A program made the position numbers and the translations under genes. 64,000 nt of DNA, taken from positions 1 through 64,000 of the forward strand of contig JASBVS010000037.1 of the NCBI GenBank assembly GCA_029960955.1, read 5' to 3'. Origin of the DNA: Bacillota bacterium (GTDB lineage: Bacteria; Bacillota; Sulfobacillia; JAIMAT01). The notes beneath the pieces are model-generated. The model searched no databases and was not told the origin of the DNA. It was given only the letters and a program-made list of their open reading frames with translations. Positions 9,837 to 18,104 of this stretch are shown one piece after another. Position 1 is the stretch's first letter; each line of letters begins with the position of its first letter.

Positions 9837-10133
9837 CTAGCGGAGCCCGGTCTCCACGCGCAGCACCTCGGCGCGGCCGTCCAGCTCGACGCTCGTCTCC
9901 AGGAAGTGGACCACCTCGTCGAGCACCCGGCGGGCCACCGACGGCTCGCCGCTGACCACGGCGATGCCGATCTCGGCCAGGTGGTGGACGTCCTGGGCGC
10001 CGACCTCGGCCGCCGAGACGTTGAAGCGCCCCCGCAGGCGGTCGAGGAGCGCCCGCAGGACGGCGCGTTTCTCCTTCAGGCTGCGCGAGGCCGGCAGGCC
10101 GATCCGGACCCGCGCCACCGCCACCGGTGGCAT
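9837..10133 (-). CDS. DUF503 (YlxP-like) protein
   Basis: A 98-residue protein with the DUF503 pattern: a beta strand (VARVRIGLP), then SLKEKRAVLRALLDRLRGRF, FNVSAAEVGAQD and a C-terminal helix-strand. In many Bacillota the homologue ylxP lies between infB and rbfA; here it stands alone. The function of the family is not established. ATG 10133 has a strong GGGGGAGG ribosome binding site. Confidence 0.85.
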   Translation of the reverse strand: MPPVAVARVRIGLPASRSLKEKRAVLRALLDRLRGRFNVSAAEVGAQDVHHLAEIGIAVVSGEPSVARRVLDEVVHFLETSVELDGRAEVLRVETGLR

Positions 10134-10154
10134 CCCGTTCCTCCCCCCGTTCCG

Positions 10155-11075
10155 TCAAGGCCGAGCCGCCGCGCAAGTGAAGACGGGCGGCCGCGCGAGC
10201 CACTCGTCCAGCGGTCTCCGCCCCTGGAACTCGACCAGCCAGAGCCAGAGCCGGTATGGCCGCCGCACCGCCTCCAGCGCGGGCCAGGGCAGCCGGCGCA
10301 GGTAGGCGTCGAGGAAGGCCCGCGCCTCGGCGGGCGGGAGAAGCGTCTCCCAGCCCACCAGGTCCAGCTCGCGCGGCGCGATGGCCAGAGCGTCCAGGTC
10401 GACGACGCCGGTGATCCTCCCCGCCTCGACGAGGAGCTGGCTGTGGTCCCAGTCGAGGAGGACGGGCGCCATCCAGCCGGGCACCGGCAGGGCGCCCAGG
10501 GCGCTCTCGGCCCGGGCCAGCTCTTCCTCCAGCCCCGGCTCGTCCGCGAACAGGCGCCGGGACTGGCGGCGCATCACCTCCGCCAGGCGCGGATGGAAGG
10601 TGGCCGGTGGCCGTTCGCGACCGCCGGGGACGCCCCATCCGGACCTCCGCTCCCCGTGCAGGCGGGCCACCAGGCTGCCCAGCAGCGCGCCGAGGCCGTC
10701 GAACGAGGTCGCCATCCGCCCGGGCAGCCATTCGACCACCAGGTGCGGCCGCGGCCGCAGGGCCAGGCTGAGCGGACGGGGCACGGGCACGCCCTCCAGG
10801 CCGGAGAGCCAGCGGTAGCCCTCCGCCACCGTCGCCACCGCCCCGGGCCGGAGGCCGAAGAGACGGCCTACGCCCTGCCAGAAGGCGGTGCTGCCCGCCA
10901 CCCGGCTCGCCCGGCGCCGGGGCAGCCGCACCACCACCCGGCGCGAGGGCGTACGCACGCTCCAGAGGCGGTTGGTGTGCTCGGGGTAGTCGGGATCGAG
11001 CCGCTCCCAGGCGAGGACCGGCTCGCCCAGGACCGCCTCCAGCCAGGCCCTGCTCCCCGCCCGGGGCGTCTTCAA
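10155..11075 (-). CDS. Aminoglycoside phosphotransferase/choline kinase-fold protein with altered catalytic loop
   Basis: About 306 residues from TTG 11075, which overlaps the preceding stop (TTGA). The layout is that of protein kinase-like small-molecule kinases: an N-lobe with VVVRLPRRRAS, a hinge PHLVVEWLPGR, then VLLDWDHSQLLV and ITGVVDLDALAIAPRELDL. The usual HGDxxxxN loop reads LLDxxxxQ, so His and Asn are missing while both Asp residues remain. It may phosphorylate an unknown small metabolite or may be inactive. It is coupled to the uracil-DNA glycosylase gene. No substrate can be assigned. Confidence 0.65.
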   Translation of the reverse strand: MKTPRAGSRAWLEAVLGEPVLAWERLDPDYPEHTNRLWSVRTPSRRVVVRLPRRRASRVAGSTAFWQGVGRLFGLRPGAVATVAEGYRWLSGLEGVPVPRPLSLALRPRPHLVVEWLPGRMATSFDGLGALLGSLVARLHGERRSGWGVPGGRERPPATFHPRLAEVMRRQSRRLFADEPGLEEELARAESALGALPVPGWMAPVLLDWDHSQLLVEAGRITGVVDLDALAIAPRELDLVGWETLLPPAEARAFLDAYLRRLPWPALEAVRRPYRLWLWLVEFQGRRPLDEWLARPPVFTCAAARP

Positions 11076-11803
11076 GCGCTCCCGCCCGCCACCCGTCCGG
11101 GCTCCTCGCGCGCCAGCCGCAGCGCCAGCGCCAGCGCCTGGTCGAACATGACGGCCGTCAAGCGCCCGGTCCGGGTGTTCTGCCGGCTCGGGTGGTAGCT
11201 GGCCACCACCGCCGGCCCGCCCGCGGGCAGGGCCACCCGGCCGTGGGCGAAGGCTGGCCAGTCGCCGGGTGCCATCCGCGAGCCCCACTCCTCCCTCGCC
11301 ACCTCCCAGGCCACCCGGCCCAGCGCCAGCACCGCGCGCACCCGGGGCAGGAGCGCCAGCTCCCGGCGCAGGTGCGGCCGGCAGGCCTGGATCTCGGCAC
11401 GGGTGGGGCGATTGCCGGGCGGGGCGCAGCGGACCGGCGCCGTCAGGAAGCAGTCCGCCAGGCGGAGCCCGTCCCCGGCGGAGCGGCTGAAGGGCTGGCT
11501 GGCCAGGCCGGCGCGGTGGAGCGCCGCGATCAGGAAGTCTCCCGAGTCGTCTCCGGTGAACATCCGCCCCGTCCGGTTGGCGCCGTGCGCGCCGGGTGCC
11601 AGCCCGAGAAGGAGGAGGCGGGCCCGCCGGTCGCCGAAGCCGGGCACCGGTCGCCCCCAGTAGTTCTGGTCGCGGAAGCGGCGCACCTTGGTCCGCGCCA
11701 CTTCCTCCCGCCAGGCGACCAGCCTGGGGCAGAGACGGCAGCCGATCACCGCCTCCACGTGGGCCTGCCAGGCCCGTTCGCCCGCCTCAGCGCTCCCCGC
11801 CAC
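11072..11803 (-). CDS. Family 5 uracil-DNA glycosylase (UdgB-like, iron-sulfur)
   Basis: Base-excision repair enzyme removing uracil, and in family 5 also hypoxanthine or other deaminated bases, from DNA. The 243-residue protein has the motif GLAPGAHGANRTGRMFTGD and the late SYHPSRQN block. Cys residues in GCRLCPRL, ADCFLTAPVRC and QACRPHL are placed to hold a 4Fe-4S cluster. Start GTG 11803 has an AGGGGGG ribosome binding site and overlaps the end of the hydrolase gene by 17 bp. A role against cytosine deamination fits a very GC-rich, possibly thermophilic genome. Confidence 0.9.
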   Translation of the reverse strand: MAGSAEAGERAWQAHVEAVIGCRLCPRLVAWREEVARTKVRRFRDQNYWGRPVPGFGDRRARLLLLGLAPGAHGANRTGRMFTGDDSGDFLIAALHRAGLASQPFSRSAGDGLRLADCFLTAPVRCAPPGNRPTRAEIQACRPHLRRELALLPRVRAVLALGRVAWEVAREEWGSRMAPGDWPAFAHGRVALPAGGPAVVASYHPSRQNTRTGRLTAVMFDQALALALRLAREEPGRVAGGSA

Positions 11804-12605
11804 CGGCCTGCCCCCCTCCCGCCGGCGCCGCCCGGCCGCCGGCCAGCACCTCCTCCAGAAAGCTTCGCACCGCCCGCCGGAACTCCCCCGCGCGCTCGAG
11901 ATGGAGCAGGTGGCCGCTGCCCGGCCCGCGGAAGAAGAGCCGGCGCGCACCCGGCAGGCCGTCCGCCAGCTGCCGGCTGTAGCGGGCGGGAATCATGCGG
12001 TCCTGCTCGCCGGCCACCACCAGCACGGGGACCGGCGGCAGCGCTCCCGGCTCCACCGCTCCGGGCTCCAGCTCCAGGTAGGCCAGGAGCGCCTCGCGCG
12101 GCGGTCCCAGCGGAGGCCGCCAGGCCGCGGCCAGGCGTTCCAGCCGCTCCTCGTCTTCGGCCAGCTCGCGCGAACCGAGGAACCAGGCGAGCACGCGCGC
12201 GTAGACGGGCTCGGGCGCCCAGCGGACCATCTCGGTCACCGCCCGCCGCCGCTCCCGCAGGTCGCCGTCCTCGGCCAGCCAGGGGTGGACCAGCACCATC
12301 GCCGCCAGCCGGCCGGCCGCGCGGGCGGCCAGCGAGAGCGCCGCGCGGCTGCCCAGGCTGAGGCCGACCAGGACCAGCGGACCCTCGCCCGCCTCCTCCA
12401 GGAGCGGGGCGTAGGCGGAGAGGAGCTGCTCCCAGGTCGCCGGCGGCGGTCCGGGGCTGCGGCCGGTCCCGGGCGGGTCGGGCGCCAGGACGCGCCAGGT
12501 GCGGCCCCAGTCGGCCGTCTCCGCCCCCCAGGAGCGGTGGTCGGCACCCGCCCCGGGGAGCAGAAGGAGCGCGGGGCTCCCCGGCGGCGCGCCGGCGGGC
12601 TCCAC
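11787..12605 (-). CDS. Alpha/beta hydrolase
   Basis: A roughly 272-residue alpha/beta-hydrolase-fold protein. It shows the oxyanion region LLLLPGAGADHRSWG, DPPGTGRSPGP, the nucleophile elbow VGLSLGSRAAL with Ser in GLSLG, the acid region VVAGEQDRMIP and a late His in GSGHLLHLE. This forms a plausible Ser-Asp-His triad. Substrate is unknown; esterase, lactonase and thioesterase members all look alike. The start is uncertain; I used GTG 12605, and a TTG lies further upstream. It is transcribed away from cydA. Confidence 0.75.
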   Translation of the reverse strand: MEPAGAPPGSPALLLLPGAGADHRSWGAETADWGRTWRVLAPDPPGTGRSPGPPPATWEQLLSAYAPLLEEAGEGPLVLVGLSLGSRAALSLAARAAGRLAAMVLVHPWLAEDGDLRERRRAVTEMVRWAPEPVYARVLAWFLGSRELAEDEERLERLAAAWRPPLGPPREALLAYLELEPGAVEPGALPPVPVLVVAGEQDRMIPARYSRQLADGLPGARRLFFRGPGSGHLLHLERAGEFRRAVRSFLEEVLAGGRAAPAGGGQAGGGER

Positions 12606-12676
12606 CTTCTGGACGTGGAGCCGGGATGGGGAAGCTTCCTGTGAAGGCGATGGCAAGCCTCGCGCCTCCCGTGGCG

Positions 12677-12699
12677 GGACGGCTTCCCGGGAGCCGTCC
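12677..12699. repeat. Perfect inverted repeat in the hydrolase-cydA divergent region
   Basis: GGACGGCT and AGCCGTCC flank a 7-base spacer in the 187-bp gap between the divergent hydrolase and cydA genes. It could be an operator or an RNA hairpin in either transcript. I see no convincing promoter next to it, so its role is open. Confidence 0.35.
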
Positions 12700-12792
12700 G
12701 CGGTCCCAGCCTTCCAGTGTAGCGGCCGGGGCGCGCCGCGGAAGCGCGCTCGCCGGATCGCGGGGAAGACTAGCCCGCGGGAGGCGAGGCCG

Positions 12793-14148
12793 CTGAGCGA
12801 CCTTCTCGCCGCGCGTTGGCAGATGGGCATCTCCCTCGGCTGGCACATGCTCTTCGCCGCCTTCGGCGTCACGCTCCCGCTCCTCATGGTGCTCGCCGAG
12901 GGGGTGGGCCTCCTGCGCCGTTCGCCGCTCCACCTGGAGCTCGCCCGCCGCTGGTCGGGGGCGGCGGCCGTCCTCTTCGCCATCGGAGCGGTCAGCGGCA
13001 CGGCGCTCTCCTTCGAGCTGGGCCTCCTCTGGCCGCGCCTGATGGGCCTGGCCGGGCCGGTCCTGGGCATGGCCTTCTTCCTCGAAGGTTTCGCCTTCTT
13101 CGTCGAGGCCATCTTCCTCGGGCTCTACCTGTACGGTTGGGAGCGGCTGCCGGCGTGGGGCCACTGGTTGAGCGGCCTGCTCGTGGCGGTGGCGGGCTCC
13201 GCCTCCAGCGTGCTGGTGACGGGCGCCAACGCCTGGATGCAGCTCCCCCGGGAAGGGCTCGGCGCCCTTCGCGATCCCCTGCGCGCGGTCCTGGGCAACC
13301 CCGTCTGGCCGCCCATGGCGCTGCACGGCACGCTGGCCGCCTGGACGGCCGCCGCCTTCGCCGTGGCCGGGGGCGAGGCCTGGTCGCTCCTCCGCCGTCC
13401 GGACGAGGCGCGCCGCGCCCGACACCTGGCCGGCCTGCGGCTGGCCATGCTGGTCGCGCTGGTCGGCGCGCTGGCCATGCCGCTCTCGGGCGACGCCAGC
13501 GCACGCACGGTGGCCGCCCGCGAGCCGGTCAAGCTGGCCGCCATGGAGGGGCAGTTCGCCAGCCAGGCGGGGGCGCCGTTGCGCATCGGCGGCATCCCGG
13601 ACGTCGCCCGCCGCACGGTCGACTGGGCGCTGGAGATCCCGCGCGGGCTGAGCTGGCTCGCCTTTCGAAGGCCGGGGGCGATCGTGCGCGGTCTCGAGGC
13701 CGTGCCGCCGTCGCTCTGGCCGAACGTCACCGCCACCCACCTGGGTTTCCAGATCATGGTGGGCAGCAGCCTGCCGCTGCTCGCGGCCGCCCTGCTCTAC
13801 GCCTTCCACGCGGGGCAGAGCCGGCCGCCGCGCTGGCTCCTCCGCCTCCTGGTGGCCGTCTCGCCCCTGGGCTTCCTGGCGCTGGAGACCGGCTGGCTCG
13901 TCACCGAGTTCGGCCGCCAGCCCTGGGCGCTCTCCGGCCTCATGCCCACCGCCCGGGCGGTCACCCCGGCCGGCGGCCTCGCCTGGAGCCTGCTCGGCTT
14001 CGTCCTGCTCTACGCCGGGCTGACCGCCACCGTCGTCCACTTCCTCCGGCGGCTGGAGGCGGCGCCGGGCGAGGGCGACGGCGGAGACGGGGAGGCCGGG
14101 CGGCGGGAGGAAGCCTTCCCTGCGGAGGTGCTCGACCATGCCCCCTGA
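12793..14148 (+). CDS. cydA: Cytochrome bd ubiquinol/menaquinol oxidase subunit I
   Basis: Membrane subunit of the bd-type terminal oxidase, which oxidises quinol and reduces oxygen with high affinity. The protein starts SDLLAARWQMGISLGWHMLF, with the conserved His of the first helix, and has ANAWMQLP, ALHGTLAAW, HLGFQIMVGSS and EFGRQPWALSG. At about 451 residues it is the short Q-loop type. The only start at the family position is CTG 12793, preceded by GGGAGG with 8-base spacing; no ATG, GTG or TTG lies nearby in frame. cydB follows with an 11-bp overlap. Confidence 0.92.
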   Translation: MSDLLAARWQMGISLGWHMLFAAFGVTLPLLMVLAEGVGLLRRSPLHLELARRWSGAAAVLFAIGAVSGTALSFELGLLWPRLMGLAGPVLGMAFFLEGFAFFVEAIFLGLYLYGWERLPAWGHWLSGLLVAVAGSASSVLVTGANAWMQLPREGLGALRDPLRAVLGNPVWPPMALHGTLAAWTAAAFAVAGGEAWSLLRRPDEARRARHLAGLRLAMLVALVGALAMPLSGDASARTVAAREPVKLAAMEGQFASQAGAPLRIGGIPDVARRTVDWALEIPRGLSWLAFRRPGAIVRGLEAVPPSLWPNVTATHLGFQIMVGSSLPLLAAALLYAFHAGQSRPPRWLLRLLVAVSPLGFLALETGWLVTEFGRQPWALSGLMPTARAVTPAGGLAWSLLGFVLLYAGLTATVVHFLRRLEAAPGEGDGGDGEAGRREEAFPAEVLDHAP

Positions 14149-15166
14149 GCCCGCCGCTCCCCTTCCACTCCCGGCCGCCGGCGCGGGGGGAGCGGTACGG
14201 GCGGCCGCGCTGCTCCTGGCGGTGGTGCTCGGCGTCTACGCCCTCTTCGGCCTGGCCGACTTCGGCGCCGGCCTCTGGGACCTGACGGCGCGCGGCGACC
14301 GGGCGCAGGCCGTGCGGCAGGCGGTGGCCCGCGGCATGGGCCCGGTCTGGGAGGCCAACCACGTCTGGCTGATCTTCGCGCTGGTCCTCCTCTTCACGGC
14401 CTTCCCCGCCGCCTTCGCCCGCCTGGGGACGGCGCTCTTCGTCCCGCTCCACCTGGCGCTGGGCGGCATCATCCTGCGCGGCGCGGCCTTCGTCTTCCGC
14501 GCCCACGGGCGCCAGGCGAGCCGGGCGGCCGGCCCCGCGCCGGACCGCTGGGGCGCCGTCTTCGGCGCGGGCAGCCTGGTCGCGCCCTTCTTCCTCGGCC
14601 TCTCCCTGGCGGCCACGGCGCAGCCGGGACTCGCCTGGTGGTCGCCCTTCGCCCTCCTGGTCGGCCTCTCGACGGTGGCGGCCGGCGCGCTGGAGGCGGC
14701 GGTCTACCTGGCGGCGGAGAACCGGGGCGAACTGCGGCGGCGCTTCCTCGCCGGGGCCGGGGCGAGCCTGGCGGCGCTGGCGCTCCTGGCCCTCCCCACC
14801 CTGGCGGTCGCCGCGACCGCCGCCCCCTGGCTCGGGCCGCGCCTCCTGCGCGGCCCCGCGCTGCCCTTCGTCCTGCTCGCCGCGGCGGCGGCCCTCCTGG
14901 ACGCGCGCGCCCTGGCGCGGGCGCTGCCGGAGGCGGCCCGCCTCTGGACGGCCGCCCTCGTCCTCCTCCTCTGGGCCGGCTGGGCCACCGCGGCCTGGCC
15001 GTGGCTCGTCTCCGGCGAGCTGACCGCGGCGGCCGCGGCCGCTCCCGCCGCCTCGCTCCGCCAGGTTCTGCTGCTCCTGCCCTGGGGCCTCCTCCTGCTC
15101 GTGCCGGCGCTGGGCCTCCTCTTCGCCGTCTTCAAGGGCCGCAACCCGGCGGTCGGCCCGGAGTGA
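14138..15166 (+). CDS. cydB: Cytochrome bd oxidase subunit II
   Basis: Second membrane subunit of the bd oxidase, 342 residues. YALFGLADFGAGLWDLTA and GPVWEANHVWLIFALVLLF are the standard CydB blocks, with Trp-Glu-Ala-Asn-His-Val-Trp near residue 70, and about eight hydrophobic helices follow. ATG 14138 lies inside the end of cydA, so the two are translationally coupled. No cydCD or cydX-like gene is seen here. Expression probably responds to oxygen, but no Rex or ResD site is evident. Confidence 0.95.
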   Translation: MPPEPAAPLPLPAAGAGGAVRAAALLLAVVLGVYALFGLADFGAGLWDLTARGDRAQAVRQAVARGMGPVWEANHVWLIFALVLLFTAFPAAFARLGTALFVPLHLALGGIILRGAAFVFRAHGRQASRAAGPAPDRWGAVFGAGSLVAPFFLGLSLAATAQPGLAWWSPFALLVGLSTVAAGALEAAVYLAAENRGELRRRFLAGAGASLAALALLALPTLAVAATAAPWLGPRLLRGPALPFVLLAAAAALLDARALARALPEAARLWTAALVLLLWAGWATAAWPWLVSGELTAAAAAAPAASLRQVLLLLPWGLLLLVPALGLLFAVFKGRNPAVGPE

Positions 15167-15212
15167 GGTCGTCGCGGAAGGGCCTCGAGCCGGGCCGCCG
15201 CGGAGCGGCGCG

Positions 15213-15998
15213 TCAGGAAGGCCTTCCGGGGCCCTCCCGCCGCCCGACCTCCACCGTCAGGCCGCTCCGCGCCCGGCGCGTCGGGCCGCCGAAGGCCTCG
15301 CGCGCCTGGCGCTCCAGCTGCTCCAGGTCGCCGTAGTGCGGCAGGTGGGTGATGAGAAGCTCGCCCACGCCGGCGCGCCGGGCCATCTCGCCCGCCTCGG
15401 GCGCGGTCAGGTGACCGGCGCGGGACCCGTCCTCGCCGGCGTAGAGAGAGGCCTCGGCCAGGAGCAGGTCCGCGCCCGCGGCCAGCGCCTCCACCTCGCC
15501 GCTGGGGGCCGTGTCGCCCGTGTAGGCCAGCCGCCGCCCGCCGCTCTCCAGGCGCAGGGCGAGCGCCGGCACCGGGTGGCGCGCCGGCGCCACCTCGACG
15601 CGGAAGGGGCCGGCGGCGACGCTCCGGCCGGGGCGCAGGGGGCGGAGCTCGATCCAGGGGTCGCCGGCGAGGTAGAAGCGGGCGCGTTCCAGCGCTTCCT
15701 CCGGGACGTAGACCGGCAGGGGCGCACGCGCGAAGCCGTGGTAGGACTCGACCACCAGGGCCTGGGAGAGGACGCCCAGGTCGGCGGCGTGGTCGTGGTG
15801 GAGGTGCGAGAGGAAGACCGCCTCCAGCCGCCGGAGACCCTCCAGGCCGCGGCTCTCCAGCAGGCGGCCGAGGACGCCCGAGCCGCAGTCCAGGAGCAGC
15901 TCGCCCTCCCCCGTCGCTTCCTCGCGCAGCAGGTAACCGGCGCTGGCCCCGTCCGGGCCCGGGTAGCCGCCCCAGAAGCCGAGCACCTCCAGCCGCAC
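15213..15998 (-). CDS. Metallo-beta-lactamase-fold hydrolase (YhfI/RNase Z-like)
   Basis: A 261-residue MBL-fold protein with SHLHHDHAADL (metal-binding HxHxDH), APARHPVPALALRLES, AYTGDTAPSGE and THLPHYGD. This resembles small YhfI-like or RNase Z-related hydrolases. Expected to bind two zinc ions; the substrate is unknown. I chose GTG 15998, which has GGGAGG at 8-base spacing, over the ATG 18 bp upstream. It is divergent from the VIT1-family transporter and convergent with cydB. Confidence 0.8.
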   Translation of the reverse strand: MRLEVLGFWGGYPGPDGASAGYLLREEATGEGELLLDCGSGVLGRLLESRGLEGLRRLEAVFLSHLHHDHAADLGVLSQALVVESYHGFARAPLPVYVPEEALERARFYLAGDPWIELRPLRPGRSVAAGPFRVEVAPARHPVPALALRLESGGRRLAYTGDTAPSGEVEALAAGADLLLAEASLYAGEDGSRAGHLTAPEAGEMARRAGVGELLITHLPHYGDLEQLERQAREAFGGPTRRARSGLTVEVGRREGPGRPS

Positions 15999-16063
15999 GT
16001 CGAACACCTCCCGCATCTCGTCGGGGCGGGCGGCCGGCGCCGCCCGCGCCGCTCTCCGTAGGT

Positions 16064-16086
16064 TATCATCCTCCTCGTGGAGGAGG
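16064..16086 (+). promoter_or_regulatory. -10-like box and hairpin covering the VIT1 gene ribosome binding site
   Basis: TATCAT at 16064-16069 could be a -10 box. Just after it CCTCCTC (16070-16076) and GAGGAGG (16080-16086) form a 7-bp inverted repeat with a 3-base loop. The right arm is the Shine-Dalgarno sequence for GTG 16094. If transcribed in full, the hairpin would hide the ribosome binding site. If the -10 call is right, transcription would start inside it, so only one of the two readings can hold. Confidence 0.35.
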
Positions 16087-16093
16087 TGGCCGG

Positions 16094-16807
16094 GTGTCGA
16101 AGCCGGCGGAGCAGGAGCACCTCGAGCAGCACTTCACGGGCGGCGCCTGGATCCGTGACGTCATCCTCGGCATGTCGGACGGGCTGACGGTCCCCTTCGC
16201 CCTGGCCGCCGGGATCTCGGGCGCGGTGGCGCAGAACTTCCTCGTCGTCATCGCCGGCTTCGCCGAGCTGGCGGCGGGCGCCATCAGCATGGGCCTGGGC
16301 GGCTACCTGGCGGCCCGGAGCGAGCTGGACACCTACCGGAGCGAGCTGGCGCGCGAGCGGCGCGAGGTGGTGGAGCTGCCGGACGTCGAGCGCCAGGAAG
16401 TGCGCGAGATCTTCGAACGTTACGGCCTCCGCGGGGCCACGCTGGAGCAGGCGGTCGGCGCCATCGCCTCCGACCGCGAGGCCTGGGTCCGCTTCATGAT
16501 GCGCGAGGAGCTGGGGCTCGAGGAGCCCGAGCCGGCGCGCGCCCTCCGCTCCGGGCTGACCATCGGCGCCAGCTACGTGGCAGGCGGGATCGTCCCGCTG
16601 GCGCCCTATCTCCTGCCGGTACCCGTCCGCAGCGCCCTGCTCATCTCGGCGGTCGTCACCCTCGCCGCGCTCCTCCTCTTCGGCTGGCTGAAAGGAAGCT
16701 TCACCGGCCTCCGGCCCTGGCGCTCGGCGCTCCAGACGGCGCTGGTCGGCGGGATCGCCGCGGGCGTCGCCTACGCCCTGGCGCGCGCCATCTCCGCCGT
16801 CGGCTGA
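16094..16807 (+). CDS. VIT1/CCC1 family iron/manganese transporter
   Basis: A 237-residue membrane protein of the vacuolar iron transporter family, which exports or sequesters Fe2+ or Mn2+. The block DGLTVPFALAAGISGAVAQN near the start is typical, followed by helices, a charged cytosolic stretch (about 75-150, YRSELARERREVVELPDVER) that in the family binds metal, and two or three C-terminal helices. Start GTG 16094 has a perfect AGGAGG ribosome binding site at 7-base spacing. It stands alone between the MBL hydrolase and a lipoprotein gene. Confidence 0.87.
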   Translation: MSKPAEQEHLEQHFTGGAWIRDVILGMSDGLTVPFALAAGISGAVAQNFLVVIAGFAELAAGAISMGLGGYLAARSELDTYRSELARERREVVELPDVERQEVREIFERYGLRGATLEQAVGAIASDREAWVRFMMREELGLEEPEPARALRSGLTIGASYVAGGIVPLAPYLLPVPVRSALLISAVVTLAALLLFGWLKGSFTGLRPWRSALQTALVGGIAAGVAYALARAISAVG

Positions 16808-16871
16808 CCGCCCCGGCCGCCCCGTTCTTCCGCCCCATTCTTCCCCACCGCGCAAGCCGATCGCGGCCCCT

Positions 16872-16918
16872 CCTTCCGGGAATACTAGGCGGCGGCATCC
16901 CAAGTGCCGCCCGGAAGG
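16872..16918. repeat. Two-part inverted repeat before the lipoprotein gene
   Basis: CCTTCCGG (16872-16879) pairs with CCGGAAGG (16911-16918). Inside it GGCGGCA (16891-16897) pairs with TGCCGCC (16905-16911), sharing one base at the junction. The structure lies between the VIT1 gene stop and the lipoprotein ribosome binding site. It could terminate the former or act as a leader of the latter. There is no T-run. Confidence 0.4.
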
Positions 16919-16960
16919 CTTCCCAATCCGCGCCGACCGGGCCGGAGGGGAGTGGAAGCC

Positions 16961-18028
16961 GTGATAGGCAAGATCCGTCAACGAGCTCTGGGGCTCCTGC
17001 CGCTCTTTCTGTCGGGGGCGCTGGCCGCCTCGGCCTGCGCCGCCCCCGGCGGGAGCGCCCGCCGCCCCGCCCCGCCGGGCGCCACCGGCACCAGCCGGGG
17101 CCAGCTGGCGCCGCGCGGGACGATGGGAGCCGTCATGCTGCCGGCCAGCCTCTTCGATCCCACGGCGCTCAGCCGTCCCGTCGCCTGGAGCGCGCTGGTG
17201 CGGGGCAACCCCAAGCTGGCGGCCTACGTGGCCCAGCCGAGCAACGATCCCCGGGCCGCCCGCGTCTACACGCCCAAGAACGACGTCGCCGCCCTCCAGT
17301 TCCTGGTCGACCGCGCCGGCAACGTCGTCGCCGTCCGGGCGCGCATTCCGGCCTCGGCGGGCCGCCAGCCCTGGTTCGACGGGGGTACCGCGGGGAGCGC
17401 GACCGGGACGAGCTGGTACACCCAGACGCTCTACCTGATCCCGCCCGCCGGGCGCGCGGCGGGAACGGCGCCGGCGGCTACGCCCCGCACGGGCACCGGC
17501 ACCACCGGTACCACCGCCACCACGCCGCCGGCCACCACCCCGGGGACCTCCCCGGCACCCGCCACCCCGGGGACGGGCACCGCCCCGGCCGCGCCGGGGA
17601 CCGCCCCCGCCCCCGCGGCCCCCGGCAGCGCGATGCCGGGCACGCCGCCACCGCCGGGCGCTCCGGGGACCGCCTGGCCGGGCACGGGCGGAGCCGCGCC
17701 GACGGCGACCACCGGGGCGACCTACGGGCTGGCCAGCCTCTCCACCCTGCTCCGCTACAACCCCAGGCTGGGCACGCTGCAGAAGATGGGACCCTACGTG
17801 CCCGGCATGGGCCAGCACTACGGCCATCCGGGACCCGGCATCGTGCTGATGACGGACAGGGCGGGCCACGTGGTCGCCGTGGCGGGTACCTTCCCGGCGG
17901 ACCAGAGCGGCAACGGCTGGCAGGGTTTCTACGACCAGGAGCCCAACATGCCGGGCTACGATCCCACGCTGGGCCGCTTCATCTGGTCGCAGCACGTCTA
18001 CTTCGTCAATCCGGCGGTGATCCGCTGA
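16961..18028 (+). CDS. Lipoprotein with two similar domains joined by a Pro/Thr/Ala/Gly-rich linker
   Basis: No family recognised. The 355-residue protein begins at GTG 16961 behind GGAGGGG and has a signal peptide ending at ALAASACAAP, so Cys is probably lipidated and the protein is anchored outside the membrane. Two related domains follow. Domain 1 (about residues 50-165) has ALVRGNPKLAAYV, VDRAGNVVAVRARIPAS and TSWYTQTLYLIPP. Domain 2 (about 250-355) has TLLRYNPRLGTL, TDRAGHVVAVAGTFPAD and IWSQHVYFVNP. The roughly 80-residue linker is low complexity. The shared pattern points to an internal duplication. A surface or cell-wall role is only a guess. Confidence 0.75.
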   Translation: MIGKIRQRALGLLPLFLSGALAASACAAPGGSARRPAPPGATGTSRGQLAPRGTMGAVMLPASLFDPTALSRPVAWSALVRGNPKLAAYVAQPSNDPRAARVYTPKNDVAALQFLVDRAGNVVAVRARIPASAGRQPWFDGGTAGSATGTSWYTQTLYLIPPAGRAAGTAPAATPRTGTGTTGTTATTPPATTPGTSPAPATPGTGTAPAAPGTAPAPAAPGSAMPGTPPPPGAPGTAWPGTGGAAPTATTGATYGLASLSTLLRYNPRLGTLQKMGPYVPGMGQHYGHPGPGIVLMTDRAGHVVAVAGTFPADQSGNGWQGFYDQEPNMPGYDPTLGRFIWSQHVYFVNPAVIR

Positions 18029-18077
18029 GCGGAGCGCGGAAGGGCCGCCTGGGACCCTGCGGCGGGCGCCCCCGGGG

Positions 18078-18093
18078 CGGGGCGCTCGCCCCG
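18078..18093. terminator. Possible terminator hairpin between convergent lipoprotein and recG genes
   Basis: CGGGGC and GCCCCG flank a 4-base loop in the short gap between the convergent genes. It could stop transcription in both directions. There is no real T-run, so this is weak. Confidence 0.3.
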
Positions 18094-18104
18094 TTCCGCC
18101 CCGC

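Noticed and set aside
17490-17700. Tandem Thr/Pro/Ala/Gly codon repeats as a mobile or CRISPR-like repeat
   Set aside because: The unit is irregular and in frame; it is a low-complexity protein linker.
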